Positions 11,103 to 22,400 of a DNA stretch of 64,000 nt are shown piece after piece. The notes under the pieces are model-generated. The model ran no database searches. It saw only the letters and a program-made list of their open reading frames with translations, and was not told the DNA's origin. Position 1 is the stretch's first letter; the number at the start of each line of letters is the position of its first letter. The stretch covers positions 62,001-126,000 of the forward strand of contig WTXI01000058.1 of the NCBI GenBank assembly GCA_022376515.1, in the 5' to 3' direction. A program made the position numbers and the translations under genes. This stretch comes from Lactifluus volemus (taxonomy: Eukaryota; Basidiomycota; Agaricomycetes; Russulales; Russulaceae).

Positions 11103-14100
11103 GCTCAGATTTCCTCTTTCTCGCTGAAGTCGCTGAGGGAATCAAGTATTTCCTCTGAGACATAATTTTCTGACTTGTAGAAGATACTGCAGCTGTCTAA
11201 AAACATCTAGAGTTGCAGTGGCGCGTGCGCCAAAGACTAATAAACTGAGCCAGGTCTTGCTTAATATGTCCAAGGCCACCCTGGTGAGCCACTTGCGACT
11301 GCACCTCCAACGGGTGCTCTTGGGGCTAGCGATCAGTATGTTGGGGGACGCCAAGTGTTAGCGTCATGGAGTACCATTTATGAGCGATCCAAAAGTAAAG
11401 TTGCTAGTAGGGCAACAGAGAGCGTGTATCCAGTACGACAACTACAATTTGTATTTAGAGGACACGACGATGACATCAGGAATTAACAAACGAGTGGCTA
11501 GAGGAACGGAAGGTGAGGGTGATGGGCGCAGAAGAAATGGTGGCACCACGCACCTAGCGCTCCTCTCCCTCCTGCCCTTCCGCAGAGACAATCCTTTCTC
11601 TTCTAAAGACTTATCAAAAAGCGCCAATATGCTTCCAGGTTTCTGAGAACATGTTTTCACTGAGGTACCAGTGAACGAAATTCTGCCCGGAGTAAAGAAA
11701 GTCAAACTCACTGCACAGTCTGGCCCAGACATCAACGTGCATCTACATTGAGAGTGGTTTGAAGGACATGTCAATCTTCAAGTTGAGGCGATACGAGTCG
11801 ACGAACCGGAGGGTGGGGCTGGTCTTGAGACGGAGGTGGCCAATGGCGAAAGTGGATCATGGATAAGGTCACGGTATTGGTTGGTGGGACTCGGACCGCT
11901 TCCGAGTCTCCGATTGAGTTTGACAAGGTGCAAAGCAACCCAATAGAGCAGAACATGCCTGTCTGATATAAATCATGGCAGTGAGACTGCGTTCGTGTAG
12001 ATAAAGGCCTTCTTTTCGCATCCACTCATCTCCTTAAGCGGGATCGGTTTATCGACTGGAGAGTGACGTGGCACATTGTATGTCCTTTTCGCACGACCAT
12101 GAACACGCACAGACACCTACTTAGAACGGGACCAAGAGTCGGAGTTGGGCATGGCCATGTACGTAGCGTTTATTGTACTTTCTATATTTCTCTTTATCGC
12201 CAGTAGAATGGGGGATAGAGGACAGGCGGACAAGGAGAGGAAGACAGGCACGGAAGTGGCTGCCAGTGTCGTCACCGACGACCGACGGCCTCGTCCTGAA
12301 GTAGACACTCGATGCTCTGGCTGAGGATTGCGAACTAGATCTACGTGTTGATTGTATCCATGCCTGTTTGAGTAGCTCAAACCAGCAACATTATGATCAC
12401 CATTTAACTCTCGCCCATCGAGGTACACAAAACCGCTTGGGAAAAGAATGACGGCCTTTATCCGCCTTGAAGTGTCAAGATCCCAGTGGAGGGGCGTGTC
12501 CTGCCACTCGAGTCGTCGTAACGCGTCAAGAACCGTTGTTCAACGTTCAACGTTCAATCATTACATCAGCGGTCTAGTTACATCCTCCCGAACAAACATT
12601 TACCAGCTTCTTGATAATACTTGAGTGGTTCTCTAGAACGAGGGCTCCGAGGGCTTCAGAGCTAAAGGAAATGTCATTGATGAGATTAAAACAAAACTTT
12701 GCTGCGACGCAAGGTAAAAAAAAAAGTGGAAAGTAGCTCGCTAGAAACTCTACAGACAGGGAGGGTACGTTCGGGCATACTCGTGTTGATTCAGCGTCAA
12801 GAGGGCTTCTTCTTTCCATGGTTTACACAACCACCGAGAAAAGCCAAACGTTTTGGCGCCATGAACAAAGAACGCACGAATTCGGGCTCCATAAAGCGAT
12901 CTACATCGCCGCCTCTGGGTGATCCGGAGGTATCTCCGGGTCCATTGCTGTACCAAATATGACACAAGTGGCACTGATAGCTGATCCAAGATTCAGAGTT
13001 CACACATATGACGTGTTTTGGTGGAGAGAACGCTTGTGATCTGAAAGAAGTGACAAGGAAGGTGATATATTGCAGTCAGCGAGAAGGTGAAGTTGATTGA
13101 TATATCGGAATGTTGAGGTATCTGGAAGATTGACGAGGTCGACTATGAAAGGACATGAAGGCTAAGGTAAAGACTCACGAAGATGAGGGCATTATCTTGC
13201 TGTCCGGATCCTTTTTCCAACGTTCTGCTACCTTTTTCTCTTCTTCCTCTGTCATCTCGAGATACATATTGAAAACAGGAGCTGAGCTGCCAGTGTGTTC
13301 TTCATCGGAGTGCCGTGGCGGTATAGCGTAACTTCGTTGACGGGTCGGTGGATATGATGGAGGAAAGGGTGACCTGGGTGGCACGCTTCCTGTCAAATGA
13401 TGAAAATATGGTCGACCAACTGAGAAGATCTCGGTGAGCTCTGTTCTGAATCGTGAGAGGTTACGGCGGGCAACCGGCCTGACCGGACCGACCGGACCGA
13501 GGTCCAAAATCACTTCCGCAGCTTCCGCTCGGCCTTTGACCCGTAGTAGAACCTCTTGCGCAACGTTCTCTAGCCTCGACTTTTCCGGAATTTGCCACTG
13601 AGCAAGAAAAAGTTATATTTCACGCTCGTAAGTATAAGGCCCCTTTGGTTTTCATTCCAGAAGATGTCCTTAGCGTTATTGAGCCTTCAACTGAACAATC
13701 ACACGAGGCAGCCGCCGGGGGGTGTTGCCAACACTAGACGCTAGGCTGCCACTGACGGGGTTACGACAAATGTATTTTGAAGTTTCGGACGACCTCGATC
13801 TGTCGGTGACTCCGATTCAGGTGTCTCCTAGGAGCAGTCACGACGATGAAGAAGAACAGAACAGAACTCTGGCATTTCGAGTCTACAAGACAGTCTGGGA
13901 TGAGTTCAACAAATGGAAGGTGGAGGACTGTAGGCAACATCTGCTTTCCCTCCAGAATCCTTTACCGCTCCCGGAAGTGGCGAAAGCGACGTCTCGCGTT
14001 GCATCGACTCTATGCTCCAACGAGTCTGGTGACGTCGAAATCGTTTACCTCTGCGACACGAACGATGACATCCCGCTTGACGTGAGCGGCGCCACGGTGC

Positions 14101-14551
14101 TCCTATGTAAGGCCGTTCCTCTGGAACTCCCAGACAAGTTTAGACCGCACCCGCGCTACGAGTCATGCACGCCCTCTGTGCAGACGATCGCGTTGCGAGT
14201 GGGAAGCGTAGCTCATAAGGAATTCGACGAAGCACCATTCGTCCCTTATGCCAATGATCCACCTTCGATGCCAAGGGATATCTCGGTCAGTTTGAGCATT
14301 TGCTTGGGAGAATCTCGTGGATCCTGATGGTGAGCTCCACACTTTGATGGGGGATTATAGCATTTCCTCACTCCAACTCCGATGTCAGTGGAGGTAATTC
14401 AGTTCGAGACGCTGCGCCGATTACATATCAACCATGGATTGTCCTTGGATGATATCGATGCCACGAACATCCTGCCGACGTTGCGCGAAAGTAATCGTTC
14501 TGGTTTGATCTACCAGATGACACAGCGGTACGTACAAAATATGACGGACTT
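11103..14551. repeat. Segmental duplication, copy 2
   Basis: Homologous to 1-2548 in direct orientation. This copy keeps 1,166 bp (12139-13304) that copy 1 has lost, so it is closer to the ancestral arrangement there. It lacks about 165 bp found in copy 1 near its left side. Small insertions, deletions and substitutions are spread along the whole alignment, so the duplication is not recent. 11103-12690 carries no gene that I recognise. Confidence 0.9.
12690..13560 (-). pseudogene. DUF6535-type gene remnant
   Basis: Minus-strand fragments in more than one frame spell out a DUF6535 protein, a membrane-associated family of unknown function that is very common in Agaricomycetes. Recognisable parts, in order, are NMYLEMTEEEEKKVAERWKK (13210-13270), a stretch with LPDTSTF and HLLADCNIS (about 13000-13130), a hydrophobic stretch, and VQQWTRRYLRITQ with ARIRAFFVHGAK (12800-12960). 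Frames change between the segments and the hydrophobic C-terminal part is eroded, so this is probably a pseudogene. It points away from the E(z) gene, and the two would have shared a divergent promoter. Confidence 0.6.
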
Positions 14552-16482
14552 GGTGCTGTTGAAGCATGTAAATGCATAGTGACGAACTTTTCTGGACCGG
14601 GACGGCCGACCTCCCCACAAGTATCGATGGCGTCGAGCGTCGAACGATTGACTTCCGTGCGCACGAGCCGGACATCGACAATCTGCGCGAGCGTATAGAA
14701 TCCGTAGTTCCGTACTTTTGTGCCGTTCCTACATGTGTTCAGGCGCTCTGTCCGCAGCATGGTAAGGGTTTATCGAGCTGGCGACAGTGATTTGTTCACA
14801 CTACTTTTACCCATGATCCAGTACAGGAATTCCCTGCTGTCCCGCCAGCCATACCTCGAGTTGCGAGTAACGATTATCCCAATGGAGAATCCTGTGGGGC
14901 TATGTGTTTTAGAGAAATGGATGAGACATTCCAGGTACATCTGCTCATCATTTTCCTCTTCCAGTCCCGCTTACATCTACTAGGAGGATAGTATACTGTG
15001 GGGGGACCCAGACGTTGACGAACTTCTCTGTATTCTAGAGATCATACCCGACACATTGCCTTGTGGTCTGGCGAAACTCGTGAGGAAGCCATGTCGAGAG
15101 GTTTTCAGCTATTCCAATAGGCTCATCCGATTCTGTACTCACTGAACCACACAATAGGTATGGATCCAACGCCGGCGTCTCATTCCCGACGATAGAATAT
15201 ACCCAGAATCAGTCCGTACCCGCACAGCCGCGGGACAGTTTGGTGCGTCGAATCTCCAATGGTTCATCAGGGCACTACCAAATAGTTTCGCTCTACAGAA
15301 AAGCCGGGGAGTATAGAAAAATATGTGCCGTAAGTGTATATGGAATAACAGCTCGGTCGTCCTGAAAAGACGTCTCAGGCCTGATCCGTGTGTACATCTC
15401 GGTCCATGCGACCAAAACAATCCGGAGTGCACGTGCGCCGAAAATTTGGCCTACTGCTCGAGGCGTTGCCTCTGCAGCGTCACATGTGGGTCAAGAATCC
15501 TCAAAAATCTATTCCCCCTTACTCTACACCTAGGCAGACGTCGCCAAGGCTGTTCGTGCAAGTCCAAGGGGAAAAAACAGACTTGCGCAGGCAACAACTG
15601 CTCATGCCGCAAACGGGGTTGGGAATGCGACCCCACTGTGTGCAAGTGCGACTTGTACGATTCTAGGAAGGGGAAAGGTGCGTTTAAATGCGAACGTTGG
15701 ATAGGCGGAAGCCGCTGATGGTGTGGAACCGCAGCTCGCATTAAGCAGGTATCAAAACAGCGGAGACAGTTACGTCCAGATGACAAATACGTTTGTCAAA
15801 ACTCGGACATTCAACGCGGCCGCGCTGCTGTACGCAATCCGCCGTTAATAGCATTCTGTTCGCTGACCCATCGCCGCAGGAGCTTGAGATTAAATCTAGT
15901 GCATATGGCTTAGGCGCTTTCGCTATTCGCAAGATCCTTAAAGGCCAGCTCATAGGCGGTAGTTTCTTTTTTCACCACCATCCATCTGAGTATCCTATCT
16001 TGATTGTCAATTGCAGAATACGTGGGTGAGCTGATGCCAGAATCTGATAGTGGAAAGAGGGGGTAAGTCTATTTTCGCTTTCATCTTCATCTACCCATCT
16101 GAAACCGGTCCGATCATAGAATTTTGCGAAAACATGTTGATCTGAATTATAACTTTGAACTCAACCCAAATATTCACATCGACAGCGCACGCGTCGGAAA
16201 TGAGACACGGTATCTCAATCACGGAGAGGAAGACAGCGCAAATGCCCATGCGACGAGTGCGTCGCAGTGAAAAATGTTACCTGCCCGTCGTTACTCATTC
16301 TTCACATAGCAAAGCTCGTATTCGGGGAACAGCGCATTGGGATTTTCGCTTGTGTGTCAAAGCATCTTAGAACTTATTACCTTAGTCTGACGAAAACAAC
16401 CCACTTCACAGTACGAAATATTAGGGCCGGAGAAGAAGTTCGATTCGACTACGGGCAAACCTATTGGTTCCATGAAGAATAA
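13655..16482 (+). CDS. Enhancer-of-zeste type histone H3K27 methyltransferase (KMT6), N-terminal half frame-damaged
   Basis: The catalytic subunit of Polycomb complex PRC2, which methylates H3K27 in chromatin. The C-terminal half is clear and splices cleanly: 14399-14527 (VEVIQFETLRRL, HGLSLDDIDATNILPTL), 14580-14761, 14822-14934 (SCGAMCFREMDETFQ), about 14984-15100 (PDTLPCGLAKLVRKPCREV), and the CXC domain at 15370-15710 with many paired Cys (PCVHLGPCD, CTCAENLAYC, QGCSCKSK, CSCRKRGWECDPTVCKC). The SET exons run from CQNSDIQRGRAA through ELEIKSSAYGLGAFAIRK, EYVGELMPESD and GNETRYLNH to GEEVRFDYGQTYW and the stop. Substrate and cofactor motifs NH and FDYG are present. The N-terminal half is open from about 13722, but two one-base deletions relative to copy 1 (near 14262 and 14300) and an 11 bp G/C-rich insertion near 13715 break the frame. 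The start is therefore uncertain. It is either decaying or contains sequence errors. Confidence 0.82.
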
Positions 16483-16679
16483 ACAATGATTTCACGAGGT
16501 TGAGGATCACGAATAGTTGTAGTAGCCGTCAAGTTGCCAATTTTAGAGCCGTGGGAGCTAAGATAAACTTTAAGTTGATAATTATTTCCCACGGGTTATT
16601 TTCGAACCGAACCCCGTTTCGTTTTCGTCGTCGTCGTCAACGACGGGTCGCCCGGCGCTTCCCGCGCTCCTGCCTTACT

Positions 16680-17417
16680 ATGGCCGACTCGTTTCCGCCC
16701 ACGATTGCACCTCAAACAGACAATTCAGGCCACGCGCCCGAGGCGACCCAGCAATCCCCTGACCCAGCGGATCCGGTACCTATCACAGAACAGGAAGTCG
16801 GCGAATACCGTGAGCAGGATCGCTATCTGCCCGTAAGTCGGCTCCCTCCCGAGCAGGGTGCAGTTCACTCCAAGGTCTAACGAAAACTCCCCTCTTTCTT
16901 TAAAATTCCCTCCACACGACGACGACAACGACGACGACGATCCCCGCTTGCCAACCTCTTCGTGGTGGCTATATAAACTTCATAGATCGCGAATGTCTCG
17001 CGCATCATGAAGAACGCCGTCCCGCCAACGGCAAAAATCGCGAAGGACGCCAAGGAATGTGTCCAGGAGTGCGTATCCGAATTTATCAGCTTCATCACGT
17101 CCGAAGCTGCGGAGAAGTGCCAGCTGGAGAAGCGCAAGACGATTGGTGGCGAGGATATACTCTACGCGATGGTTTCGCTCGGTTTCGAAAATTATGCAGA
17201 GACGCTCAAGATCCACCTCGCTAAACTCCGTCAGGTGCGCATTTTTCTGTCACTTCCCCTTTTCACTCCCCTTTGCCTTGTCTTTCTCTCTCCAACCGAG
17301 GTCTTGCAACGCTGTATCAGCTGACATCGTTTTCGCTCCGTGGTGTAGCATCAGGCGACATCTTCATCTAGTGGGAAAGCGGGAGAGGGCGCAGAAGTTC
17401 ATGTAGAGGAAGAGTAA
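16680..17417 (+). CDS. HAP3: CCAAT-binding factor subunit NF-YB/HAP3
   Basis: The histone-fold B subunit of the trimeric CCAAT-binding transcription factor. It pairs with NF-YC/HAP5 and recruits NF-YA/HAP2 in the nucleus. Exons are 16680-16832, 16986-17234 and 17349-17417, giving 156 residues with all phases consistent. An acidic, Pro-rich N-terminus is followed by the family hallmark: EQDRYLP spliced to [13 protein letters not shown], then [40 protein letters not shown] and [18 protein letters not shown]. The intron that splits RYLP from IANV is 153 nt, long for this locus. The protein ends in a short Ser/Glu-rich tail. The ATG at 16680 is the only one that leads into the conserved domain. 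It follows the E(z) stop by about 200 bp on the same strand. Confidence 0.95.
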
Positions 17418-19464
17418 AAAAAAAAGGCTGGATCGCATCTCCTACTACCCATTTTATCGCCCTTCCCCCCCCCCCGGCTGAATGTATCCATTGGACTGTA
17501 TATGCTATATAACGTTATTGGTATTTGTTACCCGTCTGGTGTGTGTTTCCCTCGATCAGTATACTGTATCGTGTTGATTGGTTTTGAGATGCCACCCTGG
17601 CTTTAGGTGGCGTATTAAAGTGACAGAGGTTTTCAGAGTACCCATAGTGCGTTGCGCCGCTCGATATTGGTCCAGCTCCTGGAGTTCACGTCAAGTCAAT
17701 GGCGGTTGAAGGAAGGACAGGGGTCGAGTCACTTATTTCTTGTCGTTTTAACCAGTAATGTGGCAAAATAGGAAATCTTGGAATATTTGAAAAAAAAACA
17801 GGAATCTCGGACCCTCAGAATTTCCAGAAATCGTGTTCTGGCTGATACGTGCCTATTCCGTCACGGTGGATCTAGCCATCAACCTCATGCATTGTACTGT
17901 ATTCACATCACTCCCAAGTTCAGCATTTGTATTCCGCAACACGTATCTACAGGAGTGAAGGAGGCACGACAGGTGGTTCAGTAGCTTAATCAGGTGTACT
18001 GCCAGAGATGGGGTGGTGGTGAGTGGTTAGAGTGCTTTTGGTGTGTACATGGGCGGGGTGTTATATGTTCCACAGGGGATGCCCTGATCCCACACGTGTC
18101 TCGGGACTATGCAAGCTTAGTGGCATTGAGGAAGTATTGTACTCCGGGAGGATAAAATGTCCTTTTTCCCGGATCGCCGGAGTTGCTCGGCTTAGCTAAT
18201 ATTTAGTTTGGCTCAAGCGGTGCTCCGACTCGGACTTGGCCGAGTAGCGACCACTGCACTGGCACGCACCCAGGACTGTCGGAGGGATGATACGTGTACA
18301 AATTTAAACGTCTCTCTGGATGGTCATCAATGATTCCACTTGCAGTGGGTGTGCAGGGGCGTTCCGTCTACTGTTAGGGACGTTGCTCGGGGTAAACTTG
18401 AAGCTTCGCGGCTTGCTTGTTCGCCATGCAGTACAACGCGCTTCATCCTCGCCCTCGCCCTCACCTTCGCGCCACTGCCGCCGGTGCAAACAGCGCGCTA
18501 GGCGGACGAAACATTTTCTGGGCACCTGCTTCCTGACCACGTAGATCGGGCGTTCGTCACCGCCACCGACCGTCACCTTCGCCTGCCTCCTCGGGCGATC
18601 TTTCGTGGCCGCAACGCCGTTTCGCACCAGCGCGAATATTTCCCATTTCTTCGGGATTGTCATGTCATGGAGAAGCATGGAGGGATTTAAGGTGCGTTAT
18701 CTCTATCAGAGTGCCCTTCTGCGGGTGCTCTTCCTCCCCCACCGCCGCCGCTTTTGGAAAGGATTTCGAGGTCTTCATTACGATCGCGCCTCGTCAGTTA
18801 TACGAGCTTTGGAGGAGCGTTGGGGTGCCTGTGGGGTCTTCCCTGCCAGACGCTGTCAGGTGCGTTATCCTTTGTGCAGCGGTGATATAACTTTATTTCT
18901 TGTAGTGGACTCAGAAACTTCCTTCGTTCATTCCTGGGATGTCACACGATACCGCCAGATCCAGCTGGCATCAGATGCTCAGATGATCACGACTGCCTTG
19001 CCAGCATGCACCTGATGCCATGGGCGTCGATGTGATGCGGATTGACCCCCGGCATCGACGTCCATGGCTCAGGTTCGTTCTGATATCATCACAGTTATGA
19101 TCGTCCGACTACGGGTTCGTGACTGTTCAGCATCATGCCTCAGTGTAGGCCGGCATCATCATGTTCAAGGACATGGACCCTACTGGTTTCAAGATTTCAG
19201 TGTGCAAGTAGCGTCAATCACTAAAAAACTCTGCAACATGCAACATGATAGGCTGGCAAGGAGGATTCAATTGTTTCAGTTGACCAGACAACAGGGACAA
19301 ACTCACTTGTCTCTGGTAGCCCCACACATTAGTAGTTTAGCCATTAAGACAATGGATGCATTCAGTGCGATTGTAAGATACAGTAAGATGACACAACACG
19401 TCGCAGACGATGCGAGATAGTAAAAGAAAACAAGCCACTGTACCAGGCACAAAACTGGTTTTTT
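17418..19464. other. Intergenic, no firm gene
   Basis: The left end is the HAP3 3' flank, including an A-rich run after the stop and a C run near 17466-17475. Around 18605-19020 a plus-strand reading frame could be spliced with plausible GTGCGT donors (near 18690 and 18858) into a protein of roughly 110-140 residues. I recognise nothing in it. The right end is the 3' flank of BRR2. No RNA gene was recognised. Confidence 0.45.
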
Positions 19465-22400
19465 TTATTCCTCCATCTCGTCTTCGCTTCCCTCACTACC
19501 ATCGCTGTCGCTATCGTCACCTTCTGCAACGTCGATCGGGTCCAGGTTGATATCGTGGTCCGCGCCGACGTACGAGTCGCAGATGACATACAGCTTGAGT
19601 GCGTGCTCCCCCTTGGGCAGTGTAAACTCAAGCTTGACGCCTAGACTCTTTGAGACGGTCACGCGCTTGATCGATAACAGTTGCCGCGTGCTCTGCTCTC
19701 CAACAACGATCCACCAATTTGCCATCTTCTTTCCCGGGAAGTATGGCGCAACGACGGAAATATCCCCCTCGTCTTCATCTTCATCGGCATCGCGACTGAG
19801 GGAGACCTGCAACACGATCGGTGTGCTAGAAGTATACTCTCCCTTGACGAATTCATGGGAGACATCGAGCGTAGGGTATGAGTTGACGAAAGCTGCAACA
19901 TCCCGCCTAGATAGAAACGGTCAGTACGCTAGCACCAGAATGAAGTCTTTTCGATACATACATCTGCCCGCTGTCCATCCGGAGAAGTTCGTTGCGCTGA
20001 GAATCCTCCATCTCCATGATATCATACACTGAGCTAATGCCCGCATCATTGCAACGTTTGATAACCTGTAGAGCGTCCTTAAGTGTCGCGAACTCGAGTA
20101 ACGCACTATTCAACTTACATCGGGCTCAAAATGGGGGATCTGCCGTAATGGTGAGTCCTTATCCCACACTGCTTGTACACACATCTGTGAGAGGTCCATT
20201 GCACCAAGTGCGTTGAGCCAAGCGTTGGAGGACATGACGTCGACGCAGGCAGAGAGCAGATTCGTGATTTTCTCAAGCACCAGCGCCTGGTCGGCCACAA
20301 GGTCTGGAGGTAGTTGAAGGCGTGAGAAGTGGGCCTGGAGAAGAAGGAAAGTCTTGAAGTGAGGAACTTCAAAGTTGGCTTCGTCAAGTTTGACAGGCAC
20401 GCGATCGTATATGCGACGCAGCAGGCTCTCTTCGTGCCGACGGATAGGAATGGTCTCGAATTCTGCCGATGACGAAACAACTTCGAGAAGGCCCTTGAGC
20501 TTTGTACGTTCCTTGAGCGAGAGCGTATAGACCTCAACCGTCACATCTAGCAATACGGGGATCAGTTTCGCAAGAAGATGTTAAGGGAAGCGAAACTGAC
20601 ATGAGATATCATAGTATGCCGCTATCATGCCAAGGTTGAGAGGTGAGACATCCATTTCGTCCTCTGCAAAGCTAAGATCAGGACTGTGGCAGAACGAACC
20701 ACCGGCCATCAACTCACCGATAGCAATACACTTTGAGTTCACCAAATCACCCAGCGTATTTTCGACAAGTTCTGACAAGTGGTCAGAGAGGTGCTGGTGG
20801 CTGACGTTGTGCAGGTTGTAATAATTGGGATTTTGGGTCATCCGACGATAGAAATAAGTCCAGGTTAAGATGTCCTATACTTGTGGTGAATAACGGAGAA
20901 CAGCGAGAACCAAACAACAATACCATAGCATCTTGCTTGTTTTCGATTGTCTTAACTGCGATCTCAGCTAAGAAGTAGTCGTGTAGAAGATGTGTCGGCA
21001 GGTGGGACTCAATAGGGAGGCCTTCCGCAAGGAACTTTTTGTAGAATTCCTTCCGTGTTTGCTGGCACATCAAGACACACCGGCTACGTTCATCCTCTAA
21101 TGGGCGACAAGCGCGGCCCATCATCTGCAAGACGTCCATGACGGGATAGTCGACGTAGCGGTGTTCCTTGCCCTCATACGATTGAACTCCCATGATTATG
21201 ACAAGATAACTGGCAACAGGGAGACTCCAGGCCGAGTCCTGTTAGTTGTTGTTAGCATCGAATTGCGCGCGCTTGGTACAGATAAATGACGGACCTTCGA
21301 CGCGATAAGAACTTGAATCGCTCCAGACTGGAAGAGGCGCTCGACGATGCGCCTATCTTGCTTACTCAGCGCTTCATGATAGATACCAACACCGTGCTTC
21401 AAGGATCGACTAAACCTCTATCGCTAATGTGATCTAGATGGGGCTGGATGTCAGATAGCTCCGCATTGAGGAAAAGGTCCTCGTCGTCGTCAGCGGCACA
21501 GTGAATGAGAAGGTCTTCGGCAGTCAGGCGCATTGTTGACGCCCATGAACAAAGATGATGACCGGCCTCGTTCGGGAGTATTCTCCTATGGCTAGATACG
21601 CGGCTTCGACATGGCGATCATGAGGGATGGGAAGTGAGGTATGCTGAAGCTTGTATGTGGATATCCATGTCCAGGGGGCGAGCACTGAAGAAAAAGAAAG
21701 GTTGGGTTACTAGTCATCGATTGAGGAGCGGGCGGCTGACCTTGGGGGGAAGTTGAAGATTGTATGCGACGATGCACCAATCCACTCTCCCAAGTCACGG
21801 GCATTAGCCAGTGACACCCCGCAAGCAACGATGCGGGTTTTCACTTCGGTTTGTGCAGAGACGTATCGCATTCGCGAGATGACGACTTCGTAGGTGGGTC
21901 CGACCTCGCCACCAACTTGTTGAACCTCATCAGCGATAAGGAGACCGATGTTCTGCACGTTCTTCCGTTGCCGCCACCGCCTGGAGAGGACATCCCACTG
22001 TAACTTTGTCAAGATACCCTGCCAAAGTGGCAAGTAGGCTGGACATACCTGAGAGGGAGTGCAAACAATGACGTCACCCTTCTCAAGCAGACGGAGATCC
22101 GCACTAGCCTCTCCAGTCAGAGCTACGATTTCCTTGCCTCCCTGAAGCTGTCCAAACTTCTTGCGCCATTCCGTTACGCGCTGCTCAACCATTTCCGGGA
22201 AAGGCTCGATGCACACTGCGCGAGGCTGTTCTGCCTTGCTCCAAAGACGCAACAGCGCAAACTCAGCACAAATCGTCTTCCCACTGCCAGTCGGGGCGCC
22301 GATGAAGACGTTCTCATCAGATGTGTAAAGTGCTTGGAAGACCTGGGTCTGGATCTTGTTAAATGTCCTTAAGCTTGATGAATAGATAGCCTCAAACTCT

